From JASFRS01 sp050114795 (GTDB lineage Bacteria; Pseudomonadota; Alphaproteobacteria; Sphingomonadales; CAKZYD01): a stretch of 12,079 nucleotides of DNA. A program made the translations under genes and the position numbers. This document shows positions 6,412-12,079 of this stretch, one piece after another. Position 1 is the stretch's first letter; the number at the start of each line of letters is the position of its first letter. Under the pieces are notes generated by a model, which ran no database searches, had not been told where the DNA came from, and saw only the letters and a program-made list of their open reading frames with translations. The stretch spans positions 1 to 12,079 of the forward strand of contig JASFRS010000074.1 in assembly GCA_050114795.1 (NCBI GenBank). Direction: 5' to 3'.

Positions 6412-7662
6412 TTATTCCGTCTGCCCTTCCATGGCGGCAACAGTTTGCAGCTCAGCCGCGACGGCTTCGGCTTCGGCCATGATGCGCAGGGTGTTTCCAG
6501 ACCACAGCTTTTGAATGTCTTCAGCGCTGTAGCCCCGGCTTAAAAGCTCCGCGGTCACATTGGGTGTTTCGCTGGCGTCTTGCCAACCAACAATGCCTCC
6601 ACCGCCGTCAAAATCACTGGCGATGCCGACATGGTCAATGCCGATTTTCTTCACTGCATAATCAATGTGGTCTACAAAATTAGACACATTGGCAGGTGGG
6701 AAAAGTTCATCCAGTTTGGCCATCCTGGCGTCATATTCCATGCGCTTTGCATCATCGAGCTTTTCAACTTCATCTGAATCTGTGATGCCGAATTTTTCTC
6801 TTAATGCTGCTATCGCCTTCACGCGTTCCGGGTCTTTTTTGACATAAGCTCCTAAAGCCACCATCTGCGCCACGCCGCCATTTTCTTTAATGGCGAGCAG
6901 GGCTTCATCACTTAAATTCCGCTCCACATTGGCGACCGCGCGCACGCCGGAATGAGATGCCATGATAGGTGCTTTTGAAAGGCGGGCCGCTTGGATAGTG
7001 GTGGTCATCGCCGAATGAGAAACATCGGGAACAATACCCCAATAATTCATCTCACTAAGCATTGTGCGACCCACATCTGAGAGGCCGCCATGCAGCTCTG
7101 CCTCATCCCCTAACTCCGGATCAGGATTGGAACTGTCACCCAGTTGATTATGGCCGAAATGGGTAAAGCCCATATAGCGCGCGCCCGCGTCATGAAAGAT
7201 TTTGACCCAATCAGGATCATCGCCTACGGGGAAGCCGTTTTCAACGCCCAGCAGGGCCACTAATTTGCCTTCGCTATTAATGCGTCTTACATCGTCCGCT
7301 GTGCGGGCAAATTCAATCAGGTCTGGGTTTTTTTCAACCATGCGCTTGATGGCAAAGGTTTTGATAAGCGCATCTTTGCGGGCTTGGGCAAGGCCTTCAT
7401 CCGTGCGCTCCCTTTGCTTCGAATAAGCGATGAAAAAGACTGCGTCCAGCCCGCCTTTTTTCATTTTGACTAAATCAACCTGAGACGGTGTGAGTTTGGA
7501 GGGGTCCAGCAAGTCTGTGGCCAGGTTGATATCCACATCGGTGTGCGTATCCAGTGTCAGCAGACTTTGATGAAAAGTTTCAAATTCCGGGTCGTTTACC
7601 TGTGCCAGTGCAGGTGCGCTCAATGCCAAGGCGGCTGTGAAGCCAAATAAGATCTTTTTCAT
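6412..7662 (-). CDS. Exported membrane dipeptidase, peptidase family M19 (renal dipeptidase-like)
   Basis: This zinc metallopeptidase should cleave dipeptides, probably in the periplasm. From ATG 7662 the product has 416 residues. A clear signal peptide (KK, hydrophobic core, ending ALA before Q) suggests signal peptidase I cleavage after about residue 20. The family's metal and catalytic residues are all visible: His40-x-Asp42 in DTHTD, Glu141 in LLGVENG, His216 in PDVSHSA, His237 in ASHSG, and Asp350 in ASDFDG. Length and order fit M19. A GTG one codon upstream (7665) is also possible; ATG is preferred because it gives the TGATG overlap with hisI, typical of translational coupling. Being behind hisI does not imply a role in histidine synthesis. 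Confidence 0.92.
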   Translation of the reverse strand: MKKILFGFTAALALSAPALAQVNDPEFETFHQSLLTLDTHTDVDINLATDLLDPSKLTPSQVDLVKMKKGGLDAVFFIAYSKQRERTDEGLAQARKDALIKTFAIKRMVEKNPDLIEFARTADDVRRINSEGKLVALLGVENGFPVGDDPDWVKIFHDAGARYMGFTHFGHNQLGDSSNPDPELGDEAELHGGLSDVGRTMLSEMNYWGIVPDVSHSAMTTTIQAARLSKAPIMASHSGVRAVANVERNLSDEALLAIKENGGVAQMVALGAYVKKDPERVKAIAALREKFGITDSDEVEKLDDAKRMEYDARMAKLDELFPPANVSNFVDHIDYAVKKIGIDHVGIASDFDGGGGIVGWQDASETPNVTAELLSRGYSAEDIQKLWSGNTLRIMAEAEAVAAELQTVAAMEGQTE

Positions 7663-8102
7663 CACTGGCCTTCCCCTCCATAAATCTCTTCAGGTGATTT
7701 CAACGGCGTTTCTGTCGTTTCAAGCTTTTCGCCGTCAACCACCCGGTAAAAACAACTTCTATATCCTCTATGACAGGCTGCATCTTTTTGCGAAACCCTT
7801 AAAATAATCACGTCCTGGTCACAGTCCGTACGTATTTCCACGATTTTCTGCACATGGCCCGATGTTGCGCCCTTGTGCCAGAGGCTGTCTCGTGAGCGGC
7901 TCCAATAGTGGGCTTCACCACTTTCAATGGTTTTTTGAAGGGCTTCTTCGTTCATATAAGCGAACATCAAAATCTCGCCATTTACCGCATCCTGGGTGAT
8001 GGCGGGAATAAGACCCTTGTCGTCGAAACGCGGTGCGAATGCCGCTCCTGTTTCCAGGGCGTCCTTGTTCAGGGTTTTGGGATCTGTAAATTTCACGCTC
8101 AT
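7662..8102 (-). CDS. hisI: Phosphoribosyl-AMP cyclohydrolase (HisI)
   Basis: This enzyme opens the adenine ring of phosphoribosyl-AMP, the third step of histidine biosynthesis, in the cytoplasm. The 146-residue protein (from ATG 8102) shows the family signature: YWSRSRDSLWHKGATSGH, then TDCDQDVIILRVSQ and AACHRGYRSCFYR. The DCDQD cluster binds Mg, and Cys94, Cys110 and Cys117 are the expected zinc ligands. There is no HisE domain, as in other alphaproteobacteria with separate hisI and hisE. A GTG two codons upstream (8108) is an alternative start; neither start has a strong ribosome-binding site. It is the first gene of a minus-strand operon and diverges from zur across only about 50 bases. 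Confidence 0.95.
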   Translation of the reverse strand: MSVKFTDPKTLNKDALETGAAFAPRFDDKGLIPAITQDAVNGEILMFAYMNEEALQKTIESGEAHYWSRSRDSLWHKGATSGHVQKIVEIRTDCDQDVIILRVSQKDAACHRGYRSCFYRVVDGEKLETTETPLKSPEEIYGGEGQ

Positions 8103-8117
8103 ATCCACGTCAATTCA

Positions 8118-8153
8118 TTGGCATAAACTTCCAGCCACGTTAAACTGCGCGCC
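8118..8153 (+). promoter_or_regulatory. Promoter of zur, predicting a leaderless transcript
   Basis: TTGGCA (8118-8123) and TAAACT (8141-8146) are separated by an optimal 17 bases. Transcription would start about 6-8 bases later, at or next to the ATG at 8154, which has no ribosome-binding site in front. The whole spacer between zur and hisI is about 50 bases, so control sites for both genes must be here or inside the genes. No classical AT-rich Zur box was found. Confidence 0.5.
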
Positions 8154-8651
8154 ATGACATCTGCAACTGCCCATATTCACGAATATACGCCTTTATCCGA
8201 TAAAGCGGTAAAGGAGGCTTTGGCGCGTGCTAAGAACTTCGCCAAATCTCAGGACAAAAGCCTGACCCCGCAACGCGCGAGTGTTTATCGTCTTTTGTTG
8301 AAAGCGGGACGCCCGGTTGGCGCTTATGAATTGATGGCGATGCTGGGGGATGAAGCGGAAAAACAAGTTGCGCCGCCAACAGTTTACCGGGCGCTTGAGT
8401 TTTTGCAGGAACTTAATCTGGTCTCCCGCATTGAAAGTACGAATGAGTTTCTGCCCTGTACTCATCCGGGTGAACCCCATGACTGTATGTTTCTTGTGTG
8501 CAGCTGCTGTGGTGTAGCCTTGGAAATCGATGGCGCGCCATTTGACCATGTGGTAGAGCAGGCGGCGAAAAATGTGGGTTTTGTGCCTGAACGGCGCGTT
8601 GTGGAAATCACCGGACGATGTCTGGATTGCCAAAGCCATGACCACCGCTAG
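8154..8651 (+). CDS. zur: Zinc uptake regulator, Fur family (Zur)
   Basis: This 165-residue protein is a Fur-family metal-dependent repressor. Residues 35-95 form the winged helix (LTPQRASVYRLLLKAGRPVGAYEL, PPTVYRALEFLQELNLVSRIES). The C-terminal part has two Cys pairs for a structural zinc: Cys116/Cys119 (VCSCCG) and Cys156/Cys159 (CLDC). Cys102 in FLPCTHP and His109 sit where the sensing zinc of E. coli Zur is bound by Cys88 and His96, which favours Zur over iron-sensing Fur. It would repress zinc-uptake genes when zinc is sufficient. The N terminus is about 20-25 residues longer than minimal Fur proteins. An internal AAGGAGG (8211-8217) lies only 2 bases before a TTG, too close to be a likely start, so ATG 8154 is kept. 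Confidence 0.88.
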   Translation: MTSATAHIHEYTPLSDKAVKEALARAKNFAKSQDKSLTPQRASVYRLLLKAGRPVGAYELMAMLGDEAEKQVAPPTVYRALEFLQELNLVSRIESTNEFLPCTHPGEPHDCMFLVCSCCGVALEIDGAPFDHVVEQAAKNVGFVPERRVVEITGRCLDCQSHDHR

Positions 8652-8699
8652 GGCTTCGCGCCTTCTATATATTTTCAAAGAATAAGAACGGAAATTGCC

Positions 8700-10085
8700 G
8701 TGAGTTTGTCGCTCTATAATACACTCAGCCGCAAAAAAGACGCGTTCGCCCCCGCAGACCCGAAGCGTGTGACGCTCTATGTCTGTGGCCCCACGGTCTA
8801 TAATTACGCCCATATCGGCAATGCGCGCCCGCCCGTGGTCTTTGATGTTTTGGTGCGGTTGCTGCGCGCCCGCTATGGTGCGGAGCATGTGGTCTATGCG
8901 CGCAATATTACCGATGTGGATGACAAAATTAATGCCTCCGCCCATGAGCGCGGCGTCGATATTTCCGTCATTACAAAGGAATATGAGGCTGCTTATCTGG
9001 AAGATATGCAGGCTTTAGGCGTGGCTGACCCCGATATCGCCCCCCATGCGACTGCGCATATCCCGCAGATGATTGCCATGATGGAAAGCCTGATTGAAAA
9101 GGGCTTTGCTTATGCGGCAGAAGGTCATGTGCTGTTCAATGTGGAAAAATTTGATGCCTATGGCGCTTTATCCCGGCGGGATATGGATGAAATGATTGCG
9201 GGCGCGCGGGTGGAAGTCGCACCTTATAAGAAAAATGCTGCGGATTTTGTACTGTGGAAACCATCGGATGAGACACAGCCCGGCTGGGACAGTCCCTGGG
9301 GCCGTGGCCGTCCGGGTTGGCATCTTGAATGCTCGGCCATGATTGAAGAGCATTTGGGTAAAACCATCGACATTCATGGCGGTGGTCATGATTTGATTTT
9401 CCCGCACCATGAAAATGAATTGGCGCAGTCCTGCTGCGCCCATGACGGAGCACCTTTGGCCCGTTATTGGATGCATAATGGCTTTTTGAATATGGGGACG
9501 GAGAAAATGTCCAAGTCCCTGGGCAATGTGCGCCTGGTACGGGAAATTTTGGAAGATGCGCCTGGAGAAGCCATTCGCATGGCGCTTTTGTCTGGCCATT
9601 ATCGCCAGCCTTTGGAGTGGACGCCGGAACTGTTGACCCGCTCCAAAGCAGCGTTGGATCGCTATTATCAGATTTTGCGCGATGTGAAGGATATTACGCC
9701 AGTTGAAACGTCTGTACCGGATGCGTTCCAGACGGCTTTGGAAGATGATTTAAACACGCCTAAAGCTTTAGCGGAATTGTCTGCTTTAGCGAAAGCCTTG
9801 GCGAAAGCTGAAACTGCGGATGAAAAGGCGAAAGCCAAAGGTGCACTTTTGGCAGCGGGCGCATTAATCGGCTTGCTGCAAGGCGACCCGGAGACTTGGT
9901 TCTCCACAGCGCGTGGGGATAGCGAATTAAGCGCTGACGATATTGAAGCGCTGCTTGAGGAACGTCGGCAAGCCCGGAAAGACCGGGATTTCGCGCGGGC
10001 GGATGCTATCCGTGATGAGCTGGGCGAAAAAGGCGTAGCTATTGAAGACAAGGGCGACGGTACGACCCTATGGCGGTGGGCCTGA
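8700..10085 (+). CDS. cysS: Cysteinyl-tRNA synthetase (CysRS)
   Basis: This class I aminoacyl-tRNA synthetase charges tRNA-Cys. The product has 461 residues, the usual length. The ATP-binding HIGH-type motif is HIGN at 38-41 and KMSKS is at 269-273. The active-site zinc that selects cysteine has all four ligands: Cys29 (YVCGPTVYN), Cys211 (LECSAM), His236 and Glu240 (FPHHENE). This is therefore the normal zinc-dependent form and not a zinc-free substitute. The C-terminal DALR-like and tail regions end in RDELGEKGVAIEDKGDGTTLWRW. The start codon is GTG 8700, with a modest ACGGAAA upstream. It follows zur by 48 bases and precedes the scaffold gene by 2. Confidence 0.97.
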   Translation: MSLSLYNTLSRKKDAFAPADPKRVTLYVCGPTVYNYAHIGNARPPVVFDVLVRLLRARYGAEHVVYARNITDVDDKINASAHERGVDISVITKEYEAAYLEDMQALGVADPDIAPHATAHIPQMIAMMESLIEKGFAYAAEGHVLFNVEKFDAYGALSRRDMDEMIAGARVEVAPYKKNAADFVLWKPSDETQPGWDSPWGRGRPGWHLECSAMIEEHLGKTIDIHGGGHDLIFPHHENELAQSCCAHDGAPLARYWMHNGFLNMGTEKMSKSLGNVRLVREILEDAPGEAIRMALLSGHYRQPLEWTPELLTRSKAALDRYYQILRDVKDITPVETSVPDAFQTALEDDLNTPKALAELSALAKALAKAETADEKAKAKGALLAAGALIGLLQGDPETWFSTARGDSELSADDIEALLEERRQARKDRDFARADAIRDELGEKGVAIEDKGDGTTLWRWA

Positions 10086-10087
10086 AT

Positions 10088-10519
10088 ATGAGTGATGCGC
10101 TGTATAACCGGGAAATTCTACGCTTAGCGGCAAGCATCCCGCTGACAGAGCGTTTGGATGACCCGCAATATAGCATCAAAAAAAAGAGTCCTATTTGCGG
10201 TAGTCGGATTGTCACTGATGTGAATTTTGAAAATGGCAAAGTTGCATCCTATGGGCAGGAGGTGCGTGCCTGCGCTTTGGGGCAGGCTTCTGCGTCTCTC
10301 ATGGGGCAGATGGTTATTGGCCGCACGGGCGAAGAATTGCTCCAGGCCCGTGATGAATTGGAAGCTTTTCTAAAAAAAGGTGGCCCGACACCAAAAGGTG
10401 ACTGGTCTGTGCTTGAAATCTTTGCCCCGGCGCGCGAGCATAAATCCAGACACGGGTCCATCATGCTGCCCTTTGAAGCTTTGGCAGATGCGGTAAAACA
10501 ATCAAAATCCGACCCGTGA
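10088..10519 (+). CDS. NifU/IscU-like iron-sulfur cluster scaffold-type protein
   Basis: This 143-residue protein is of the NifU_N/IscU type often seen in alphaproteobacteria (SDALYNREILRLAASIP, SPICGSRI, VRACALGQASASLMG, SRHGSIMLPFEAL). IscU proteins assemble Fe-S clusters on three Cys and one Asp. Here Cys37 and Cys62 are present, but the Asp two residues after the first Cys is Ser39, and the third Cys, expected after His122, is Gly123. From memory this Gly is shared by related alphaproteobacterial proteins, so it looks like a subfamily trait and not a lesion. Whether it still builds clusters is unclear. ATG 10088, 2 bases after the cysS stop, is preferred by similarity; ATG 10070 inside cysS would add 6 residues. 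Confidence 0.85.
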   Translation: MSDALYNREILRLAASIPLTERLDDPQYSIKKKSPICGSRIVTDVNFENGKVASYGQEVRACALGQASASLMGQMVIGRTGEELLQARDELEAFLKKGGPTPKGDWSVLEIFAPAREHKSRHGSIMLPFEALADAVKQSKSDP

Positions 10520-10533
10520 TTGGGAGAGGATGA

Positions 10534-11574
10534 ATGAACGATCACGCAAAAGAACAAGTCCTGGTTACAGGCGCATCGGGCTATATCGCCCTCCATGTGA
10601 TTTTGCAGCTGTTGAAGCAAGGCTATAAAGTTCGCGGAACTCTGCGCACCCCTGCGCGCGAAGCAGGCATAAGAGAGGCGCTGGCGAAACATGGCAATTT
10701 CAATGACCAACTCAGTTTCGTCAAAACCGATTTAACCTCAGATGAAGGTTGGGACGAAGCCGTTGCAGGCTGTACTTATGTGCATCACATCGCATCTCCC
10801 ATCGTTAAAGAGCCACCCAAAAATGATGATGATTTAATCATTCCAGCTAAAGAAGGCGCATTGCGTGTGCTGCGTGCGGCGGCCAAAGCTGGGGTAAAGC
10901 GCGTGGTGATGACGTCTTCTGTTGCTGCCATTGTTTATGGCCATAATCGAGATGGCAGTCTGACTTTTAATGAGGACTATTGGACGGATTTATCTAGCTC
11001 TGAGATGGGGGCTTATGAGCGCTCTAAGACCATCGCTGAAACCGCAGCCTGGGAATATATGAAAGGCGAGGGCGGTGCCGGTGGCATGGAATTCGCAACT
11101 ATCAATCCGGGCTTTGTTTTAGGCCCGATGCTGGATGCAGACTCAGGGGTGTCTTTGGAGCTTATTCGGAAATTAATGGTCGGCGAAATGCCTGGACTGC
11201 CGAAATTAGGTTGGGCCGTGGTTGATGTGCGGGATGTGGCCAGCGCCCATGTGGCAGCCATGACGGTGCCGGAGGCTGCTGGAAAACGCTTCTTATGTTC
11301 GCAGGACCATATGTGGGTGGAAGACATTGCAAATGGCATTCGCGATTATGCCAAGACCAAGGGCTATAAAGTCCCATCGATGAAAATCCCAGCATTTGTG
11401 CTGAAAATCGTGGGTCTTTTTGACAAAACCATCCGTATGATTCTTCATGAATTGGGTAAGCGGCAGGATATTGATAACAGCCGTATCCGCCAGGTTTTGA
11501 ATTGGCAGCCGCATGATATGCAGGACACTTTAAAAGAATCTGTGGACAGTCTTGTAAAGTTCAAAGTCGTCTAA
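10534..11574 (+). CDS. NAD(P)-dependent extended SDR: aldehyde reductase / dihydroflavonol-4-reductase-like
   Basis: This 346-residue protein has a Rossmann fold of the extended short-chain dehydrogenase type. The dinucleotide motif is GASGYIA (Gly13, Gly16, Ala19), and Arg34/Arg38 in VRGTLRTPAR suggests NADPH preference. Catalytic residues are Ser128/129 (VVMTSS), Tyr161 and Lys165 (YERSK). The NPGFVLGP segment at 191-198 is typical of the dihydroflavonol reductase and ketone/aldehyde reductase branch. In bacteria such proteins reduce diverse aldehydes or ketones, and the true substrate cannot be inferred. A good ribosome-binding site (GAGAGGATG) precedes ATG 10534, 14 bases after the scaffold gene, so it probably shares the cysS transcript. 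Confidence 0.9.
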   Translation: MNDHAKEQVLVTGASGYIALHVILQLLKQGYKVRGTLRTPAREAGIREALAKHGNFNDQLSFVKTDLTSDEGWDEAVAGCTYVHHIASPIVKEPPKNDDDLIIPAKEGALRVLRAAAKAGVKRVVMTSSVAAIVYGHNRDGSLTFNEDYWTDLSSSEMGAYERSKTIAETAAWEYMKGEGGAGGMEFATINPGFVLGPMLDADSGVSLELIRKLMVGEMPGLPKLGWAVVDVRDVASAHVAAMTVPEAAGKRFLCSQDHMWVEDIANGIRDYAKTKGYKVPSMKIPAFVLKIVGLFDKTIRMILHELGKRQDIDNSRIRQVLNWQPHDMQDTLKESVDSLVKFKVV

Positions 11575-11593
11575 GATTTAAAAACCCTTGATT

Positions 11594-11625
11594 TGGGGCG
11601 CCTGTACGGGGTATTTGGCGCCCCA
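11594..11625 (+). other. GC-rich hairpin touching the queD-like start codon
   Basis: GGGGCGCC (11595-11602) pairs perfectly with GGCGCCCC (11617-11624), leaving a 14-base loop. T11594 can also pair with A11625, the first base of the next start codon. No T-run follows on the plus strand, so termination of the upstream operon here is uncertain. A weak promoter (TTGATT 11588-11593, TATTTG 11612-11617, 18-base spacing) overlaps it. Confidence 0.55.
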
Positions 11626-11984
11626 TGTTGATATTTAAGTCATTCACTTTCGATGCAGCCCATCACCTGGCCGACAATGTCGAAGCCGGGCATAAATATT
11701 CGCGTCTGCACGGTCACAGCTTTGAAGCGGAATTAAGCTTCGAAGGCACACCGGATGCGGAGACCGGCTGGGTTCGCGATTTTGCAGAAATCCAGGCGGT
11801 GATTGATGAACTGCGCGAAACGCTTGACCATAATTATCTGAATGACATCGAGGGCCTGGAACGCCCCACATTGGAGCGTATCTCCATCTGGATCTGGGAC
11901 CGGGTTAAAAAAGACCTGCCCGAACTCGTTCAAGTCCGCATCACCCGCGGCAGCTACCGCGAAGGCTGCGTCTACCGGGGTTAA
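11625..11984 (+). CDS. queD: 6-carboxytetrahydropterin synthase (QueD/PTPS family) with altered active site
   Basis: This 119-residue protein has the length and fold signature of QueD, the queuosine-pathway enzyme that makes 6-carboxytetrahydropterin from dihydroneopterin triphosphate. Zinc ligands are His14 (FDAAHH) and His29/His31 (LHGHSF). The catalytic Asp-His pair is Asp68-His69 (LDHNYLND), and TGWVRDFAE at 47-55 and the GCVYRG end are typical. The catalytic Cys of the usual C-x3-HGH motif is Tyr25 (HKYSRLHGH). The Glu that anchors the pterin in a KET-type motif is missing (TRGSYREGC; Glu113 might substitute). It may be a divergent subfamily with a shifted reaction. The start is ATG 11625; an in-frame stop at 11589-11591 excludes a longer form, and no ribosome-binding site precedes it. 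Confidence 0.85.
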   Translation: MLIFKSFTFDAAHHLADNVEAGHKYSRLHGHSFEAELSFEGTPDAETGWVRDFAEIQAVIDELRETLDHNYLNDIEGLERPTLERISIWIWDRVKKDLPELVQVRITRGSYREGCVYRG

Positions 11985-12079
11985 AAAACAACCCGGGGCA
12001 CAAAAAGTGATTGTCCTACACGCTATGCCTTATGCCACCTTTCCCTCGCTGCGGCTTTCGCGAGGTCTTAGGCTAAGGG
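11985..12079. other. Gene-free tail; possible start of another copy of the 221-680 repeat family
   Basis: No coding region is supported in these 95 bases. CCTCGC (12044-12049) and GCGAGG (12060-12065) form a short hairpin. The stretch from about 12052 (TTTCGCGAGG, GGCTAAGGG) loosely resembles the right arm near 607-627 (TTTCGCGGAAG, CCTAAGCGGG). The window ends before this can be confirmed. A 5-bp stem at the queD-like stop lacks a T-run and is not called a terminator. Confidence 0.25.

Noticed and set aside
8109..8153. Zur box between hisI and zur
   Set aside because: Only a weak TGG...CCA symmetry is visible, with nothing like the usual AT-rich Zur palindrome.
8211..8222. Strong internal AAGGAGG in zur as the true start region
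   Set aside because: The following in-frame TTG is only 2 bases away, too close for initiation, and the upstream promoter fits the ATG at 8154.
8193..8945. 250-residue minus-strand ORF antisense to zur and cysS
   Set aside because: It is long, but it covers two well-supported genes on the other strand. Its His- and Arg-rich content is typical of an antisense frame, and no family is recognisable.
11979..12000. GGGTT/AACCC stem at the queD-like stop as terminator
   Set aside because: The stem has only 5 bp and no T-run follows.

Overview
The window looks like chromosomal DNA of an alphaproteobacterium of moderate GC content. The pointers are a separate hisI not fused to hisE, a NifU/IscU-type scaffold of the alphaproteobacterial sort next to cysS, and the general protein style. 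Nothing here fixes the genus. No rRNA, tRNA, CRISPR array, phage gene or transposase was seen.

Layout. Positions 1-114 hold the last 37 codons of an unidentified gene, followed by a clear intrinsic terminator (170-204). Positions 205-736 contain no credible gene. Most of this stretch is a 460-bp inverted-repeat element (221-680). Its two arms share hairpins that are maintained by compensatory base changes, and a second, common proteobacterial CCCTCACCC-type repeat (407-520) lies at its centre. Next come a small secreted DUF4431-like protein (737-1036, minus strand) and, divergently, a tetR / membrane-fusion-protein / RND-transporter operon (1183-6180). The tetR promoter carries three TGAG-N5-CTCA palindromes whose centres lie exactly 20 bp apart, which suggests autoregulated drug or toxicant efflux. 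No outer-membrane factor is encoded here.

A minus-strand operon (8102 to 6181) encodes HisI (histidine biosynthesis), an exported M19 dipeptidase and a 75-residue protein of unknown function. It ends exactly where the RND gene ends, with no bases between the two stop codons. Divergent from hisI is a Zur-type Fur-family regulator (8154-8651) with a promoter that predicts a leaderless mRNA. It is followed on the same strand by cysS, a NifU/IscU-like scaffold gene, an extended-SDR reductase gene and a QueD-like gene.

Working together. The first half is a self-contained regulated efflux module. The second half places a zinc-sensing regulator beside several enzymes that use zinc (HisI, M19 dipeptidase, CysS, QueD-like). 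This may be a zinc-linked neighbourhood or ordinary housekeeping linkage; the sequence alone does not decide. The most unusual protein is the QueD-like one: its zinc ligands and Asp-His pair are intact, but the catalytic Cys of the C-x3-HGH motif is Tyr and the substrate-anchoring Glu near the C terminus is absent. No wholly new multi-gene system is evident. The points that most deserve a second look are the structured inverted-repeat element, the 20-bp operator ladder and the altered QueD-like active site.
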